NCBI RefSeq assembly: GCF_002878395.1
Contig: NC_061114.1
Location: 145,854,160-145,918,159, forward strand
DNA: 64,000 nucleotides
From: Capsicum annuum
Lineage: Eukaryota > Streptophyta > Magnoliopsida > Solanales > Solanaceae
Direction of reading: 5' to 3'
Shown here one piece after another: positions 1 to 12,050 of this stretch. A program made the translations under genes and the position numbers. Position 1 is the first letter of the stretch. The number at the start of each line of letters is the position of its first letter. The notes beneath the pieces were generated by a model, which was not told where the DNA came from, ran no database searches, and worked only from the letters and a program-made list of their open reading frames with translations.

Positions 1-11
1 AAAGAGCATGG

Positions 12-430
12 TTGATCAAAGGAAAACTGATATCAATAAAAATACATAAATTTTCTAGAAAAAGTTCTATATGTTTTATTAAGAAGCAACTGACTCTTGA
101 GGGACCTTGTCCCAAGAAGAGGAAAACAGCTAAAATAGAATTTGTGATCACATACATTAGAAAAATGAATGTAGAGAAAAATAAGGGTGTAACCAAGAAA
201 GATAGAAACACGAATGTGTAGAGCTAGTCAACATTTATCTAATGGAGCTCAGCAATAACATAAAGGAACTAAAGCGGAACTTAGCTGACAATGATAAAGA
301 AATCAAGAATCATCGAGAGACAAATCCTATGTGACAATAACTTACTTACAGTTGTGAATATTGAACTAAGGAAAAAGGTTTTAATTCTAAGCAAAGAAAT
401 TTTGTGATTGAATGTAGAGATAAGGCATCT
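12..430 (+). pseudogene. C-terminal remnant of an upstream envelope-like unit
   Basis: A lysine-rich open stretch (12-221) reads on through a second frame containing N-I-K-E-L-K-R and similar charged heptad-like segments up to about 430, interrupted by stops. The position relative to the 3' region at 600-745 matches that of the coiled-coil tail at 1928-2164 relative to 2340-2470. I therefore read it as the end of an upstream copy of the same protein. The protein sequences themselves have diverged strongly and I cannot name a function. Bases 431-1099 are AT-rich and non-coding apart from weak remnants. Confidence 0.3.
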
Positions 431-599
431 TAACAACAACCAATTACTACTCCTTCAAACATTTCCAAGTCACTCACTTGTTAATTCTTCCTAAAATCAA
501 TGTCGCTTTTTTCTTTGAACATTTAAATTATGCATTACTTTGTTAATTATTCCATTTATGAATGAATCTTTGTTTTGTGTGTTACAACTTGTTATCTTT

Positions 600-745
600 T
601 ATTGAAAAGTTGTTCTTCAAATTAGTGTTTCTCCTACAACCATATGTTATCTAATCTATGCTTATCTTTACTCATGGTATACTTTTAATCCTTTTCAATA
701 ATTCCATAAGGGGAAAATACTAAGTTCATCTAATAGGGATGAGGG
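600..745 (+). repeat. 3' region of the envelope-like unit, copy 1
   Basis: Shares the order of motifs 'TTAGTGTTTC', 'TTAATCCTTTT' and a purine run followed by 'AATACT' with 2340-2470. The purine run (AAGGGGAAAATACT) resembles a polypurine tract but no LTR start follows that I can recognise. Confidence 0.45.
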
Positions 746-1099
746 AACTATGAAAATTGAGATGCAGATGCAGGACTAGAGAGAGTCATGCAGACATAGG
801 GAAGAAATATGGAAAAATGCAAATGGAAAAATTAATGTTATATAAATATATATGACAGAATTTGAATCCAGGGGGTAGGGTTGCCTTTAAATAGGGAAGA
901 AAGAATGATCTCACAGTTGATAGGACCATGCCCTCTATATAAAACTCTGGTAGCTCCACTGGAATAAGGCAGAAACTTATAGCTATCAAGAAAATGAAGG
1001 ACTCTAAGGAACCAGGTACCATGAAAACAACATCTGATGATAAATGAGAAAACATCAGTGAGTCCAAAAGAAGGAAAATAAACAAAGAAAAGAATTACA

Positions 1100-2164
1100 T
1101 ACTTAAAGAAAAAATGATTAGTAAAATGAGAACACAAAATTTGTTTTAAGTAAGAACGTTTGACCAAAAAATTTATAAGAAACCAGGAATTACTAAATTG
1201 GTTTAATATGTTAGGTATCAAGAATGGTTACACATTTTTAAGAATACAACCTAATGATTTTTAAGAATGAGGTTAGAGAATTTTATTATACCATGGAATT
1301 CTCAAATGATAAGATAAACTTGTCTTCACATGTGCATGGAAAGTTTATCTTTATAAACGAAGAAGTACTAGGAAAAATATTGCATGTACAAGGTATTGGA
1401 GTCAGTTTTGTTGTAAAGCAACAACCAACAGCTGAGTTTATGATCAATGCCTTTAAAATAGAAGGAATATCTAGCTCACCTGTGAAAAAAAGTTCCTGAA
1501 ATATGAGTTTCAACTTGTATTTGAATTCATCAACAAAGTCTTACTGTAGCGATCAGGAAAACGTACAATTGCATCTAGTACTGATTTATTCTTGCTAGAA
1601 TGCCTAACTAGGTTTAAATTGACCAGTTTCCCTACTCTTATGATTGACCACATAAGAAATGTAATTCTTTTGAAAAATGGGAGACATGGAATGCCCTGTG
1701 GGTACTTGCTAAAAAAGGTCATCGAATATTTTAATGTGACTAGAACTAAAGGAACACCTAGAACAACCAAAAGAAATGATCAACCTAACAAATCTTGTAG
1801 AGAATGAATTTCACGAAAATAAAATTGGTTCTATTAATCAAGTAAGAACATTGTTAATTGTTCAAGAAAGACTGGGAAAGAAAATATAGGAGTTAGAATT
1901 ATGTAGGGTGCCAAAAATACTGAGATAGTGCATCTGAGGTCGAAGATTCAAAAGTTGTCATCTAAAAGACCAGTTGCTTTTAATGAACTTGTAATTGATA
2001 ATATAAAACTCCGAGGTAATGTGGTTGAACTGAGTGGAAAAGTTCATGAACTGAATGCTAAAGTGAAAGATCTCACCAAGCAGTTGTTAGATGCTCACAA
2101 TGCTGGAAATTTGAGATTGGAGATGTTGCTCAAGTCTTTTTCCCAAAAATCTCCTTCTTCCTAA
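1100..2164 (+). pseudogene. Envelope-like / putative plant transposon protein (PF20167-like) remnant
   Basis: Three plus-strand segments follow each other with frameshifts and stops between them: 1254-1499, 1592-1807 and 1928-2164. The first has E-V-R-E-F-Y near its start and a V-H-G-K-F-I-F-I...L-G-K-I-L block. The second has P-T-L-M-I-D-H-I...G-M-P-C-G-Y-L-L-K-K-V. The third is a coiled coil (L-V-I-D-N-I-K-L-R-G-N-V-V-E-L...) ending in S-Q-K-S-P-S-S. This order matches a protein family common near Athila-like elements in dicots and annotated as envelope-like or 'putative plant transposon protein domain'. The family assignment is from memory of its pattern. No start codon is secure, and remnants of upstream coding sequence reach back to about 919. 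The role of the family is unknown. Confidence 0.45.
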
Positions 2165-2339
2165 ATCTATTGTCCCTGTCCTTAGGTTTCTCCAGTGTCA
2201 GTCTATATATTAATCCTGTATTAGGATTTTGATGGCGCTTATTTGGCTTTCTTATGGCATGATTATACTAGTACTAATCACTGGTTATGAAATAATGAAT
2301 TCACGCTGTGTTCTTTACTTGTTCCCTTTACATTAAAGA

Positions 2340-2470
2340 TTTATTCATGTTAGTGTTTCCTAGTGGCCATGAGTTAACTAATTTGTACCTATATTTACCT
2401 TTGATTTACTGTTAATCCTTTTTGAAGATGTCAAGAGGGAGAATACTGACTTCATATATAAGTACCTAGT
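2340..2470 (+). repeat. 3' region of the envelope-like unit, copy 2
   Basis: Counterpart of 600-745, with the purine run GTCAAGAGGGAGAATACTGA near 2430-2450. It follows the stop of the coiled-coil ORF by about 180 bases. Confidence 0.45.
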
Positions 2471-2507
2471 AGCATGGTATGGTAGCACAGTGACAATAAG
2501 AAAAAAT

Positions 2508-2625
2508 GCTACATAAAATGCAAATGCATAAATTCAAGGTTCATGATGACATGGGAAGAAATGCAAATACACAAATTGAAACAAATTGAAGGTTCATGAT
2601 GACAGGGAGAAGTATACTAATGCAC
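2508..2625 (+). repeat. Short direct duplication
   Basis: The phrase GGTTCATGATGACA followed by a purine-rich run occurs twice (near 2538 and 2592) with similar flanks (CAAATGCA / CAAATACACAAATTGAA), and ACAAATTGAA is itself doubled at about 2570-2590. This is a local tandem duplication of roughly 55 bases. Bases 2626-2748 show nothing further. Confidence 0.5.
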
Positions 2626-2748
2626 TAAATGGTAAAGGTGCAGGGGGAAGAATTTCTACAAAATGACAACAATAGACTAGGTCCTTGTGTTGCATGAAAG
2701 AGGAAACATGATGATAAAGGGAAGATTCATCCTTAGATGGTAATCATT

Positions 2749-4551
2749 TTGTTCCCACATTGTGTGATACATCCCCAAAGGGTTCAACACACCTTCCACA
2801 ACATAAGGAAACAAAAGTGTCCGCAGACCCTTTATGGTTGAGCGCTAGCATGTAACTCAAGGAAGGGATGAAATAATGCCAAGTCCAAAACCACAGTAAA
2901 ATCACATGCATACAGTGTACATACATACAAATATAAATATGTATATATATATATATATACACACACATTAGAATAGAGAAATAAGGTTTAGCATGAGATT
3001 TAAAACATTAACCTAGACTATGTAGATCCAACCACAATCTATACCCATAGGCTATATTGGTCCAGATCTCACCCTGTTAAAATGGTCCTGATGTGTGTTA
3101 GCCACATGAACTGGGGTATCAAAGAAAGACCAAAAAATTCCACAACCCTAGATGATTCTAGGATAAAAATATAAAAAGTGTTTCATAAAAACATGGTCAT
3201 CAAAAACATCCCTCACATTAGAAAATGTGGGTTTCCAGTATCAATCCCTCCGTACCTCCACCTTCTCGACTTAGGTACACAACCCCTTTTAAGCCCTATT
3301 AAAATAGTTTACACATTGAAATTAACTAACCAAGAATCATTCATCACGACATATACCATTGGTATCGTCATAAAAATTATTCTTACAAGATAATATCATT
3401 ATTCCATTTCAATTATTCATGACGTTGGAGAAATTCCACAACCCCCGTAATTTATCAAGTAAGTTTGGAAAAATTCCTCAACCCCCATGAACTGAGATTT
3501 ATCAAGTCAATCTGGTGAAATGCCTCGAACCCCATAAAATGATATTTAACTCAAAACATGGCTAACAAGGCCTTCTAAAACTATTTGGTCTATTTAGTCA
3601 TTCATACAATGCAATAGTTTAAGAAAGTACGACAAACCATATTTTGAAGCTAATTGTGCAAGTGGGTTAAGGTTACACAATTTTCATAGACAATTCCAAT
3701 TAAAATTAATCAATTTTGTGTTATGCCACAACCCCATCCCATATCACCATACCCATCTATTCAAAAACTATAAATTCAAAACATGAATGATTGATAAAAC
3801 CATGGAAAAAGCAATTCCATCAATAATATTCAAAGACCCTCAACCCAATTTCCAAAATAATCTATTAATAGCATAAATAATAGTTCTCAACATATTCTTT
3901 TAGAAAAACTTGTTTAGTGGAAGAGACTCATGACTGAAAATATTGAGAATTATAGAGGTAAATCACCAATTAGTGCTCTAGAAGCCAAATCCTTAGAAAC
4001 CCTAATTGTTCTTTCCTTAGGTATTTGATAGAGATAAGAGGTGTATTTTAGATATGTTGGGATGATAATTAGATAATAAATATATTTTATGGTCGTGGTT
4101 TTTGACTTGAAATGACAGGAATTGTCAAAAGTGCCCCCAATAAAACACATGAAAGTTGTCATGAGTCATTATGGTCACATCACGACTCATGATGATTGGA
4201 TACCATCCATTGCCTGGACACATAGTTTGGTCTGTGGTTCAAGGAAGCCTTACTTTTAGGGTAACGAGTCATACCCTATGACTCATAAGGTCCAAGTCAT
4301 CATCATAGCAGAAATAATAGACCATCATACTAGCGAGACCACGAGTCTAACCTTAAGACTCATAATATCTCTACACGAATTGCGAGGTCCATGGAATACT
4401 CAATATTAAAACATTGGAAAACTTTTTTTAAGGCTATAATTGGGACGATATGACTCATAATAAGCCTTCACAACTTATTAGTTTACTTATTACCTAGGAA
4501 GTAAGCATAAAAGTCAATAAATTTTTAGAGGCCATAAATCTAGGGTGTTCA
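2749..4551 (-). repeat. H 3' LTR (5'-truncated on the left side of the window)
   Basis: In minus orientation the LTR begins TGAACACCC at 4551, next to a C-run that is a polypurine tract on the minus strand. It aligns with H's right LTR (for example 2830-3130 with 42230-42480, and 3175-3760 with 46140-46217 plus 56533-57030) and more loosely with the E5 LTR. The LTR end (about 470 bases, seen at 41716-42190) is missing. It holds a TA-rich microsatellite near 2940-2960 and a cluster of GACTCAT-type motifs near 4145-4475. Confidence 0.7.
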
Positions 4552-4570
4552 TTACTGCCCCCCCCCAAGA
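4552..4570 (-). other. H polypurine tract
   Basis: On the minus strand this reads TCTTGGGGGGGGGCAGTAA and ends directly against the LTR start TGAACACCC. A purine run in this position is the plus-strand primer of LTR retrotransposons. It corresponds to the tract at 59317-59330 in E5. Confidence 0.7.
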
Positions 4571-4667
4571 TCATTCATCCCCTAATGAGGAGTCAATGTA
4601 TCCATTAGCACAAAAGTAAGACAGGAATTCAATCACAAAACCTTTATAAATGTAAGAAAAAGAGTAG

Positions 4668-4672
4668 GAAAA
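4668..4672. other. E1 target-site duplication, left copy (GAAAA)
   Basis: GAAAA precedes the E1 end here and follows the other end at 19688-19692. A 5-bp duplication is the standard size for LTR retrotransposon integration. Confidence 0.75.
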
Positions 4673-6679
4673 TAATAACGCATAACTTACACATCAATTT
4701 AAGTGTAAGAAGATTATCGTCTATATATTTAATAAACTTTGGAGTCAGGGTCAAATACATGAGGAACAATGTGAGTACCAATCAAGTTAGTTAAAACTAA
4801 TACATACAAGTTAAATTCAAACCAGTAGCAAAAAGAGATTAAAATAGGGGAGATATGAATGACCCTTCAGGTCATTTTCTGTGTTCATGCTTATTTTCGC
4901 TGATAGAAATTCTCCATAGCCACCCTAAGTCATTAATGACTTACCAGAATCTATAGATCAGTTACTTGGCAGTTCATTTGGGTCCTTGAACCACTTTCTC
5001 ATTTGGTTCCTTGAACCATTTCCTCGAGATGCATCCAGAATTGCTAATGAAAACCATGATAAAATAACCTCATATGCAAAATATGACTTAGCCAAAGCGT
5101 CTAGAACATCAAAAACTATACGGTCACATATTTTGTTTATTTGAAATAGATAATGGATGTATCTCGAGGCATTGGCTTAAGTTTGGAACCAAGTTCCAAG
5201 CTCTAACCATGCCTATTGGTTACTGAGGTGTCACGACTGTGATGGCTATGGCATGACCGTAGTGCCATAATCGCGGCTAGGTGGATGGCACAACCGCGAG
5301 GCCTGATGGCTGGGTAATCCTATTTTAAGGTTATTTTCCCTAAAATATTTGCTATTTTGTACCTCCCTCTTAACCTACAAACCTCAATAGAGTGTGAAAT
5401 ATTATAAGTATGTTTTGTGGGTTGAATTGGAGGTTAACCAACTTGTGAAATTGAATCTTGCTACAATAGAAGGTAAAATGTCTTTTAGTTTTGTATTGAT
5501 TTTATGATTCCTTGACTCAAAACCCCTAAATCATTGAGTTTCAAATATAGCCAAAAATTGGGTTTATTAATGCAAATTCCTTGAGGGTTATAACTCCCTA
5601 AAGGTATTTAAACAATTGTTGGTCTTAGAAACTCATTTCTAAAGGTGAAAATCACTTGGGGGTTTGGTGGCCTTTTGAACCATGGTATAATGGTACCATA
5701 GTGGGTATTGTAATTCTTGTTGTAGTGGTTATATTATATTGTTGATAGCTTTGCTCCTAGAAAAAAAGGCATAAACAAAATGAAAGAAAAATCTTGTTGA
5801 CTCGCGAGTTGGTTGGACTCAAGGTATGTTAGGCTCACAAATAGTTAGATTGAGCTTAATTGTAGCATAATTGTTGATATATTGTTAGATTGTGTGAGTT
5901 TTAGACAATAAATGGTCAAATAGTGATAATTGGGATTAGTTGGTTCTTATAGGTTATTGAACTTGCAAAGTGTGATGCTTGACCCTTATCATAGAACCTC
6001 TAAGACACTACTCATAGTCTCATGGATAGTATGATAATACTCTAGTTGCTCAAATAAAATACAATGAAGTCACTTCCTAACCTTAGGAGTACGTTAACCT
6101 TGATAGTGCTTAGAGAGGAAATGACCTTGGTGTTGGGTTGACTTAGGAAGTATACTTTAAGAAGATCTCACTGGTAGGCTTAGTAAGGATTGATACACCT
6201 TTATGATATAATTTATATAACATAGCCTAATCTAGGTAGACGTTAGACTTGTAATAGTGGACATAGGAATTCTTGGAATTTAGGAGTGCGATTTGACCCA
6301 CGTTAATCTAGAACTATTATATCCCTTAGATACCTAGATACTAAATGAATGTCTAAATTACATTGTTGAGATTATTTATGGTTAAACCTTAGTTGTTTGG
6401 TTATACATGTGGATAATGGTTGGTTAGTATGTATACTTGATTAATTATCTATGGGTCATGATATGGATAGCCTTGGGAAAGTAATGATTGTATATATCAT
6501 ATGGATACTCATGCTTATGCTTATACTCATGTTATGTGGTAATGGTTAATATCAAAATAGGATGATACATGTTTTCTTACATCCTTATAGCTCTTTTATT
6601 GTGAGGTTTTATTTGCTTATTGATTTTTATGTACGTGTATGTTTGTAATTGCCTTGATAAATGTGAAATAGCATGATGA

Positions 6680-6985
6680 TGCCAGGTGAATCCAGAAGGT
6701 ATATTGATGTGATGATAATACCCGGTGAGTTTGAAAGAGGTAATAATATATGATATTGCCCAGTGAATTTGAGGGATATGTTGATTTTATGATATTGCCT
6801 GGTAAATCTGAAGGACATATTGATGTGAGGTTGAAACTCGGTAAATCCAAAATTTGTGATAATGTTATAATGATACCCGGTGAATCTAGAGGATATTTTG
6901 ATGTTATGATTAATACCCGATAAATCTGGAGGATATGTTTTTGTTATGTTGTTACCCGATGAATTCAGAAGAGGTAAAAATGTTA
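6680..6985 (+). repeat. Degenerate tandem repeat in S3 (CCCGGTGAATCTGAAGGATAT-type unit)
   Basis: At least seven copies of a phrase close to 'ACCCGGTGAATCTGAAGGAT' followed by 'ATTGATGTTATGATAAT' occur here, for example at about 6682, 6720, 6758, 6796, 6838, 6878, 6918 and 6955. Unit length is about 38-42 bases and copies are diverged. No stable reading frame runs through it. Confidence 0.65.
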
Positions 6986-7800
6986 TGATACTGTGTGGGG
7001 CAAATTTACATTAATGCATTGATATTTTTGTGATTGGGACGTGTGGGTATAAACCATTTATGTACATAGGACATGATGTCTCCTTTGCTAAATGGTTATT
7101 CATTCCTTGTCCTTATTCACTCTATGAGTGGTGTGACCCTTGTGGACCCTGATTGGTTACTAGAAGTAACGTATGCCTATTAATGGGTTAAGGCTAATTG
7201 GTATATGATGAAACCTTGTGTATAACCAAAGGCTTACCTAGCAAATCTATTCGACTTGGAAAAATGGTTATGTTATGGAATTTTGCCTAGTGAAGTGGCT
7301 CATGTGATGAATCGTCTTTTCTAATAAATAACTATGACTTTAATACTAGTAGTGAACTATTTGGTGGACCTTACTTGCTTAAAATATGTGAACTAGTCCT
7401 TAAGGTTATAACATGCCTAATGATAATAGGCTTGGTATTGCATGATGAATAACTAGGTTGACTTCTAATATGTAATATTCTGGTAGCTTTGTTGATGACT
7501 TCTATAATAAGAGTGCTAACTAGAAAATAGCCTTGTGATAGAAGAATAATTGATAGTAGTGGTAACTTCTTCCTTTTCTCTATTTGATAGCTAATAACTA
7601 TAAGACTTATAACTTACTGGCAAATAGGACGATAAGTAATTATATGATTATGCTATAACAATATTGGTTTTGTTATGATTAAATTATGGTATGGATAATT
7701 ATTGCATACCTTGGTATAAGACATGGCAAGATTGTGCTACCCGGGGCTCCGATTAATGTTTGAGTAGTTGTACTTTGATGTATTATTGGTTGAACTTTGG

Positions 7801-7968
7801 TGTACTCTCGAGTGGTATGGGACATTGTTATGAGTTCCTGTATTGTATTCCTTAGTGTACTCTCTGGTGGTATGGGATGCTGTGACAAGTTCGTTGTTGT
7901 GTTCTTTTTTATGTACTTCCTCGCGGTATAGGACATCATGGAAAGTTCTTATTCTTTGTGTTCAAAAG
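7801..7968 (+). repeat. Three-copy tandem repeat in S3 (~56-bp unit)
   Basis: Units start at 7801, 7856 and 7912. Each begins TGTACT(C/T)(T/C)C, continues with GTGGTATGGGA or a close variant and ends T-rich. The copies are diverged but collinear. Confidence 0.7.
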
Positions 7969-10035
7969 ATGGTTGGTGATGATTATGGTAGGCAAATGCT
8001 TTTTATTGTAAATGTGACTTTACACTTCAAAAATGATACTCACTTGTTATGGTGACTATAGAGTATATTTATATAGCATGTCGTATGTTTCCTTAGTAGT
8101 ATAGATATTATTACAGTGATATTAAAGGAGATTCAGGTTCGATCTAGTACCTTGAACTTATGTTATTGTCTTACTTTCTATCATCTTTATATTACAATTT
8201 AGCTCAGTTGACCGATGATGCCCATTGAGTACCCGTGATTTGGTAATCATACTATACTTTTGTACCTTTTTGGTGCAGAGGTTCTAGTTGCCTTCATTGA
8301 GCTAGCTGTGTTGTGTTGACTATTTGGAGACAGGTTGAGCTCTTGGAGTTCAAGTTGCCCTCTTCCCCCTCAATATTTGTTTGTATTTTGCTTTCGAGAG
8401 AAATGTATGAGACTATCTAAGATAGTTTAGACTTTGACATTGTAAATTCCTATTGTAAAGTTTAGAAGCTTTTGTATTAATACTATCAGGTCATGGGATT
8501 TGTGGTTGAATATCGATTGTATTTAGTTGTGCAACTTTGTTGATTATAAATCGTTTCCTTACATAGGGTCTATTTTTTATGTTCCTACCAAAGTAACCCA
8601 TTGCATTAGCTCAGGGTTACAAATCGGCTTACCTACCTGTGGTATATGGTAGATGCCATCATGACTTATAAATTGGGTCATGACCAGATAGGAGTCTACA
8701 CCAATGTTTCTTTTTGGGGTTTTCTAGTATAAATTTTGGGCTACGAATAATTAAGAGTTTTTAAACAATTAAGCACATATCTTAGGATTATGTATTACTA
8801 AGGGAAGTGACATGTGGATGCTAATAATCATCTTGTTTTTCTTAGATCAAGTATTGGTAAGTTTTGTTATATGTTTTGATGCTAGTCTTTCAACAAAACA
8901 TTAAACTTTCACCCATTGATTCTTTTGAATACCTAATAGGTGTGTTCAATAATTGGTAACCAAACCTCAATTTAGGCATCCCTACTTCTAGGATAATAAC
9001 CATGGTATAGTCAACTTCACAACCACCCTTATGCATAAGATAGTGATATATTAGAAAACTACACACATAATTTTCTACCATTGCTTTGGTCTCCACATCC
9101 CTCTTTCAAGGATGATATGGATTCCTAAATTTCACAGAAAACCTTTCTTTTGAAGATAACTATGAACTTTATAGAGTTTGGATTTTTCACCAATCAAACC
9201 AATATGAGTATTTGGGGCTTTCACCCACAAATCAAAACCAAAATGTGTCAAGCAATAATTAAACCCGTTAACATGAACAACCATATAAAAGCTAGCAGTA
9301 ACAAACCACATACACTTTAGTCTTTATTAACACATAACCCTAATAGGAAGATCTAGCTACACATAAGTTAAATAAGCAAAGATATACCCATAATCTCCAT
9401 TGAAATAATTTATTGAAGTTTAAGTGAATTATACTTCAAACATTGGACTCCCACAAATCTCAAATTCAAGTGAGCTATTTCTCTACTTAGAGGTTAGTCC
9501 AATGCATTCTTCACCCAAAATTTATACAACATTGTCTTCTCCAAGAATTGAGGCTATAAAATCAAAAACCAAAACCTAACTATCCAGGAAGATGGAATAT
9601 TGTTATGAATGACTTAGGGTTTGATTACTTTTTCCAAAAAATTGGGATCAACCACGTGCATTTCCATATTTTCCCGTAGGCTGCATTCTTCCACTTGGCT
9701 GTGATCGTGCGGGTCTGGCCGGGACTATAGCTATGCAACAGCATTTATTATCTACGCCCGTGGTTGCTTGACTTCTTCTTGACTGCCATGACCACAGTCA
9801 CCAGGACACGATCGTAATGACTGAGGCCAATTCCTGCTCAAGTCTTCAACAGCTCTTTCTTGCTCCCTTTTGATCAGTTTCAGCTCTAATCAACATCTTT
9901 TGATCTTATCAACTTTATACCTGCAAAGTGTGGATATTAGTACTTTTAATCACTCCTTTGTCTTTTTTATTCATTCAAAAATGGTAATGTGCAAGAATTA
10001 TGAGTGCAAATGAGTGGTAAAGTCACCAGTCATCA

Positions 10036-12050
10036 ACACCCACGACTTGAAGCTTTTTCTTGTCCTCAAGCAACACTACCTCTTACCATGAGACATAATT
10101 ATTTAGGCTGAAACTTCATGCATTAAAGATCACAATTACTTCAACCTTAATAACTACAACAACTAGCTTATTGCACATGGGCAAAGATATTTTTCACTAC
10201 TCCCCTAATCATGAGATGCATTATCAAAGGATACCCAAGACTTCAAAGAGAAATCAAGCAACAACAACTAATGCTTTAGAAGTGACTCACTTTTTGACCA
10301 AAACTAAGTTATTCTCCATTTTCCTCATCACTCAGAAGGTGACCAAATCACCAACTTTAACTTGTTTCACATGCCAATCTCATAAGAAAGAGAATTCCAC
10401 ACAGTAGGCTACATAATACGCAACAACGAATTTTAAGTGCAAAAACTCTCTCCCTCACAAAAGAAATCTTTATGCAACAAATATAATACCATACGCTTGT
10501 CCTATTTTCAATCACCACTACAAACAAAGAAAATGATTGAAGATCTCAAATGACTTGCTAAGCTTGTAACGATGATTCGGATTAGGGTAGGATGCCATTT
10601 GGGAACAATATGGCTAAACCCTTCCTTGAAGATCTACTTCACACTTTTCATTCCTCCTTTTTTAATATGGGCCACTCTTCTTTGTTTTTTCTTATTTTTT
10701 ATGCCTACTTTTTGCCTTATTTGTTCACCCATTTTCTTCCATTATGTTTTCTTGTGCTCTAGTGCAATTAATTTTTTTTTTCGGATCCTCTTTTTTTCTA
10801 TTCATTTACATTCAATGCTAAGGAACAATAGGCATTTCATTTACAACTTCATGGCCCCAAACTTACTTCCATCAATCTTTACCACCTCAAAATTAGCCTT
10901 TTATCCTCAAATTTAATTTTTAAGTTCAAGGAGGGAATGGTTCAAAAGAGGGATAAAAGAATGGTTCATAGTTTGTAATGAGTTTAGCAAAGAAAGGTCC
11001 AAAGAGTCAAAGTGGGTGACTAGGGATTATATTCATGAACAGGTAGGCTTTTTAGGCTAGAATGGGTTTCCAATGCCAAAAGATGGCCTAATATCATTTA
11101 TCCAACCAATTACGATCGATATTAGCTTTGAAATACTAACGGGGTAAGTTTTGGATAACAGAAGAATACAAAATATGAATTCAAATACCTCACCAATTAT
11201 GGCATGAAATATTCGCCAAGGGTGCTCAAATGTCCCTTCCTCTAGAGGCAAATTTGGAATCTCCATTTCTATTCACATGTCAAGACTTTATGGAGCCACA
11301 AAAAGAAAAAGTTTTATTATAAAATTGCTCACGTCTATGCCCTTGATTTTTGCAAAATTTTTAACGGAGGGCATTTTTTTTTGCATTAGCAAACCTTTAA
11401 TTTTCTAAATCATGGAAAAAACTAAAGCCTTAGCCTCATGTTTTTGCTCAAAATGGGAAAACCAACCATAAGGCTTCTCATACATCGCTAATGGTTTACA
11501 ATGTGATCCCAAATTTACAATGTACGAATGCCACAAGTACTAAGACTACCCTTGCATTCATGATATTTATGTTAAAGGTACTCATACTTCACCTGCATCT
11601 ATGTCACAAAATCCAAACACAATGCTTTACCCTTAATAATGTCATCACTCAATCTATCAGAGGGCAAAGTTAGTCAAGCATCACCAAAACCAAAATAAAA
11701 TTAAATTAAAAGAATCACTAAAACTAAAAACCACACGATAATCTGTAAAAGGTGGGCAACATCAGAGTGCCCAAAAATGTAGCATCCCCAAAAATACAAA
11801 ATAATAACCTAGATGCCATCCCCAAACAATATAAAAAGAAATATCCAGCAACACATCTATAAAATAATACAAATTCGGGGGCACCCCCAAGTAACAAGAA
11901 TGCAGTGTCCTCACTACATATGTAATAAATCAAGAGTAAGAGGTGTCTCCCTGAATCTACATCAAGAGTTGCTCTCTCCCGCTGACTCTACACCATCAGC
12001 ATCAGCATTATCGACATCATCAGTAGACCAATATGTAGAGGCCATGACTT
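10036..12050 (-). other. E1 3' internal region with polypurine tract, no coding recognised
   Basis: The minus strand next to the LTR reads TCAAGTCGTGGGTGT (10036-10050), a plausible polypurine tract like the AAGTTGGGGTTGT before the E4 LTRs. The rest is AT-rich and non-coding. A strongly pyrimidine-biased plus strand at 10640-10800 gives a spurious hydrophobic ORF. Confidence 0.5.

Larger units (their letters stand above)
1..2748 (+). mobile_element. Unclassified retroelement-derived fragment with tandem envelope-like units
   Basis: The first 2.7 kb differs from the LTR that follows. It holds two head-to-tail copies of a decayed unit: a coding part ending in a coiled-coil tail, then an AT-rich 3' region with a purine run. 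The 3' regions align at about 600-745 and 2340-2470, so the repeat period is about 1.74 kb. The left copy is cut by the window edge. Homology to H's LTR starts near 2749, and the first ~470 bases of that LTR (present at 41716-42190) are missing here. This block may therefore be an insertion in H whose left end lies outside. No RT or integrase is visible. Confidence 0.5.
4856..8685 (+). mobile_element. S3: solo LTR of a plus-strand gypsy element (3.8 kb)
   Basis: It is flanked by AGATA at 4851-4855 and 8686-8690. Its ends are complementary (TGAATGACCC ... GGGTCATGACC), with the last base altered from the usual CA. It interrupts the E1 3' LTR exactly between segments that are contiguous at about 15715-15722 in the other E1 LTR. 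The 3' part has the order 'GGTGCAGAGG', 'GGAGACAGGTTGAGCTCTTGG', 'CAGGGTTACAAATCGGCTTACC' that I associate with long Tekay-type LTRs of Solanaceae. It has no coding sequence, only AT-rich LTR DNA with two internal tandem arrays. A solo LTR arises by recombination between the two LTRs of one element. Confidence 0.7.
4673..10035 (-). repeat. E1 3' LTR, split by solo LTR S3
   Basis: The two parts, 4673-4855 and 8691-10035, join to about 1.53 kb and align with the right LTR (15538-16377 plus 19025-19687). Alignment points are the ATAACGC...CAACTTACACATCAATTTAAG region, the 'TCTACAC...TTTCTTTTTGGG' region and the 'CATTGGACTCCCACAAATCTC' region. In minus orientation it starts TGATGACTGGTGACTTTACC at 10035. 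A GC-richer block of short inverted repeats lies at about 9650-9840. Confidence 0.75.

Noticed and set aside
838..1221. 127-residue minus-strand ORF
   Set aside because: It lies antisense to the envelope-like unit, has no recognisable motif and is F/I/L-rich from AT-rich DNA.
4558..4566. Run of C as an assembly gap artefact
   Set aside because: It sits exactly where the H polypurine tract should be and is complementary to one.
6680..6985. CRISPR-like array
   Set aside because: The units are diverged tandem copies without unique spacers, in a plant LTR.
10572..10916. 114-residue hydrophobic ORF on the plus strand
   Set aside because: It results from a pyrimidine-rich strand (TTT/CTT/TCC codons) in the 3' internal region of minus-strand E1, with no motif.
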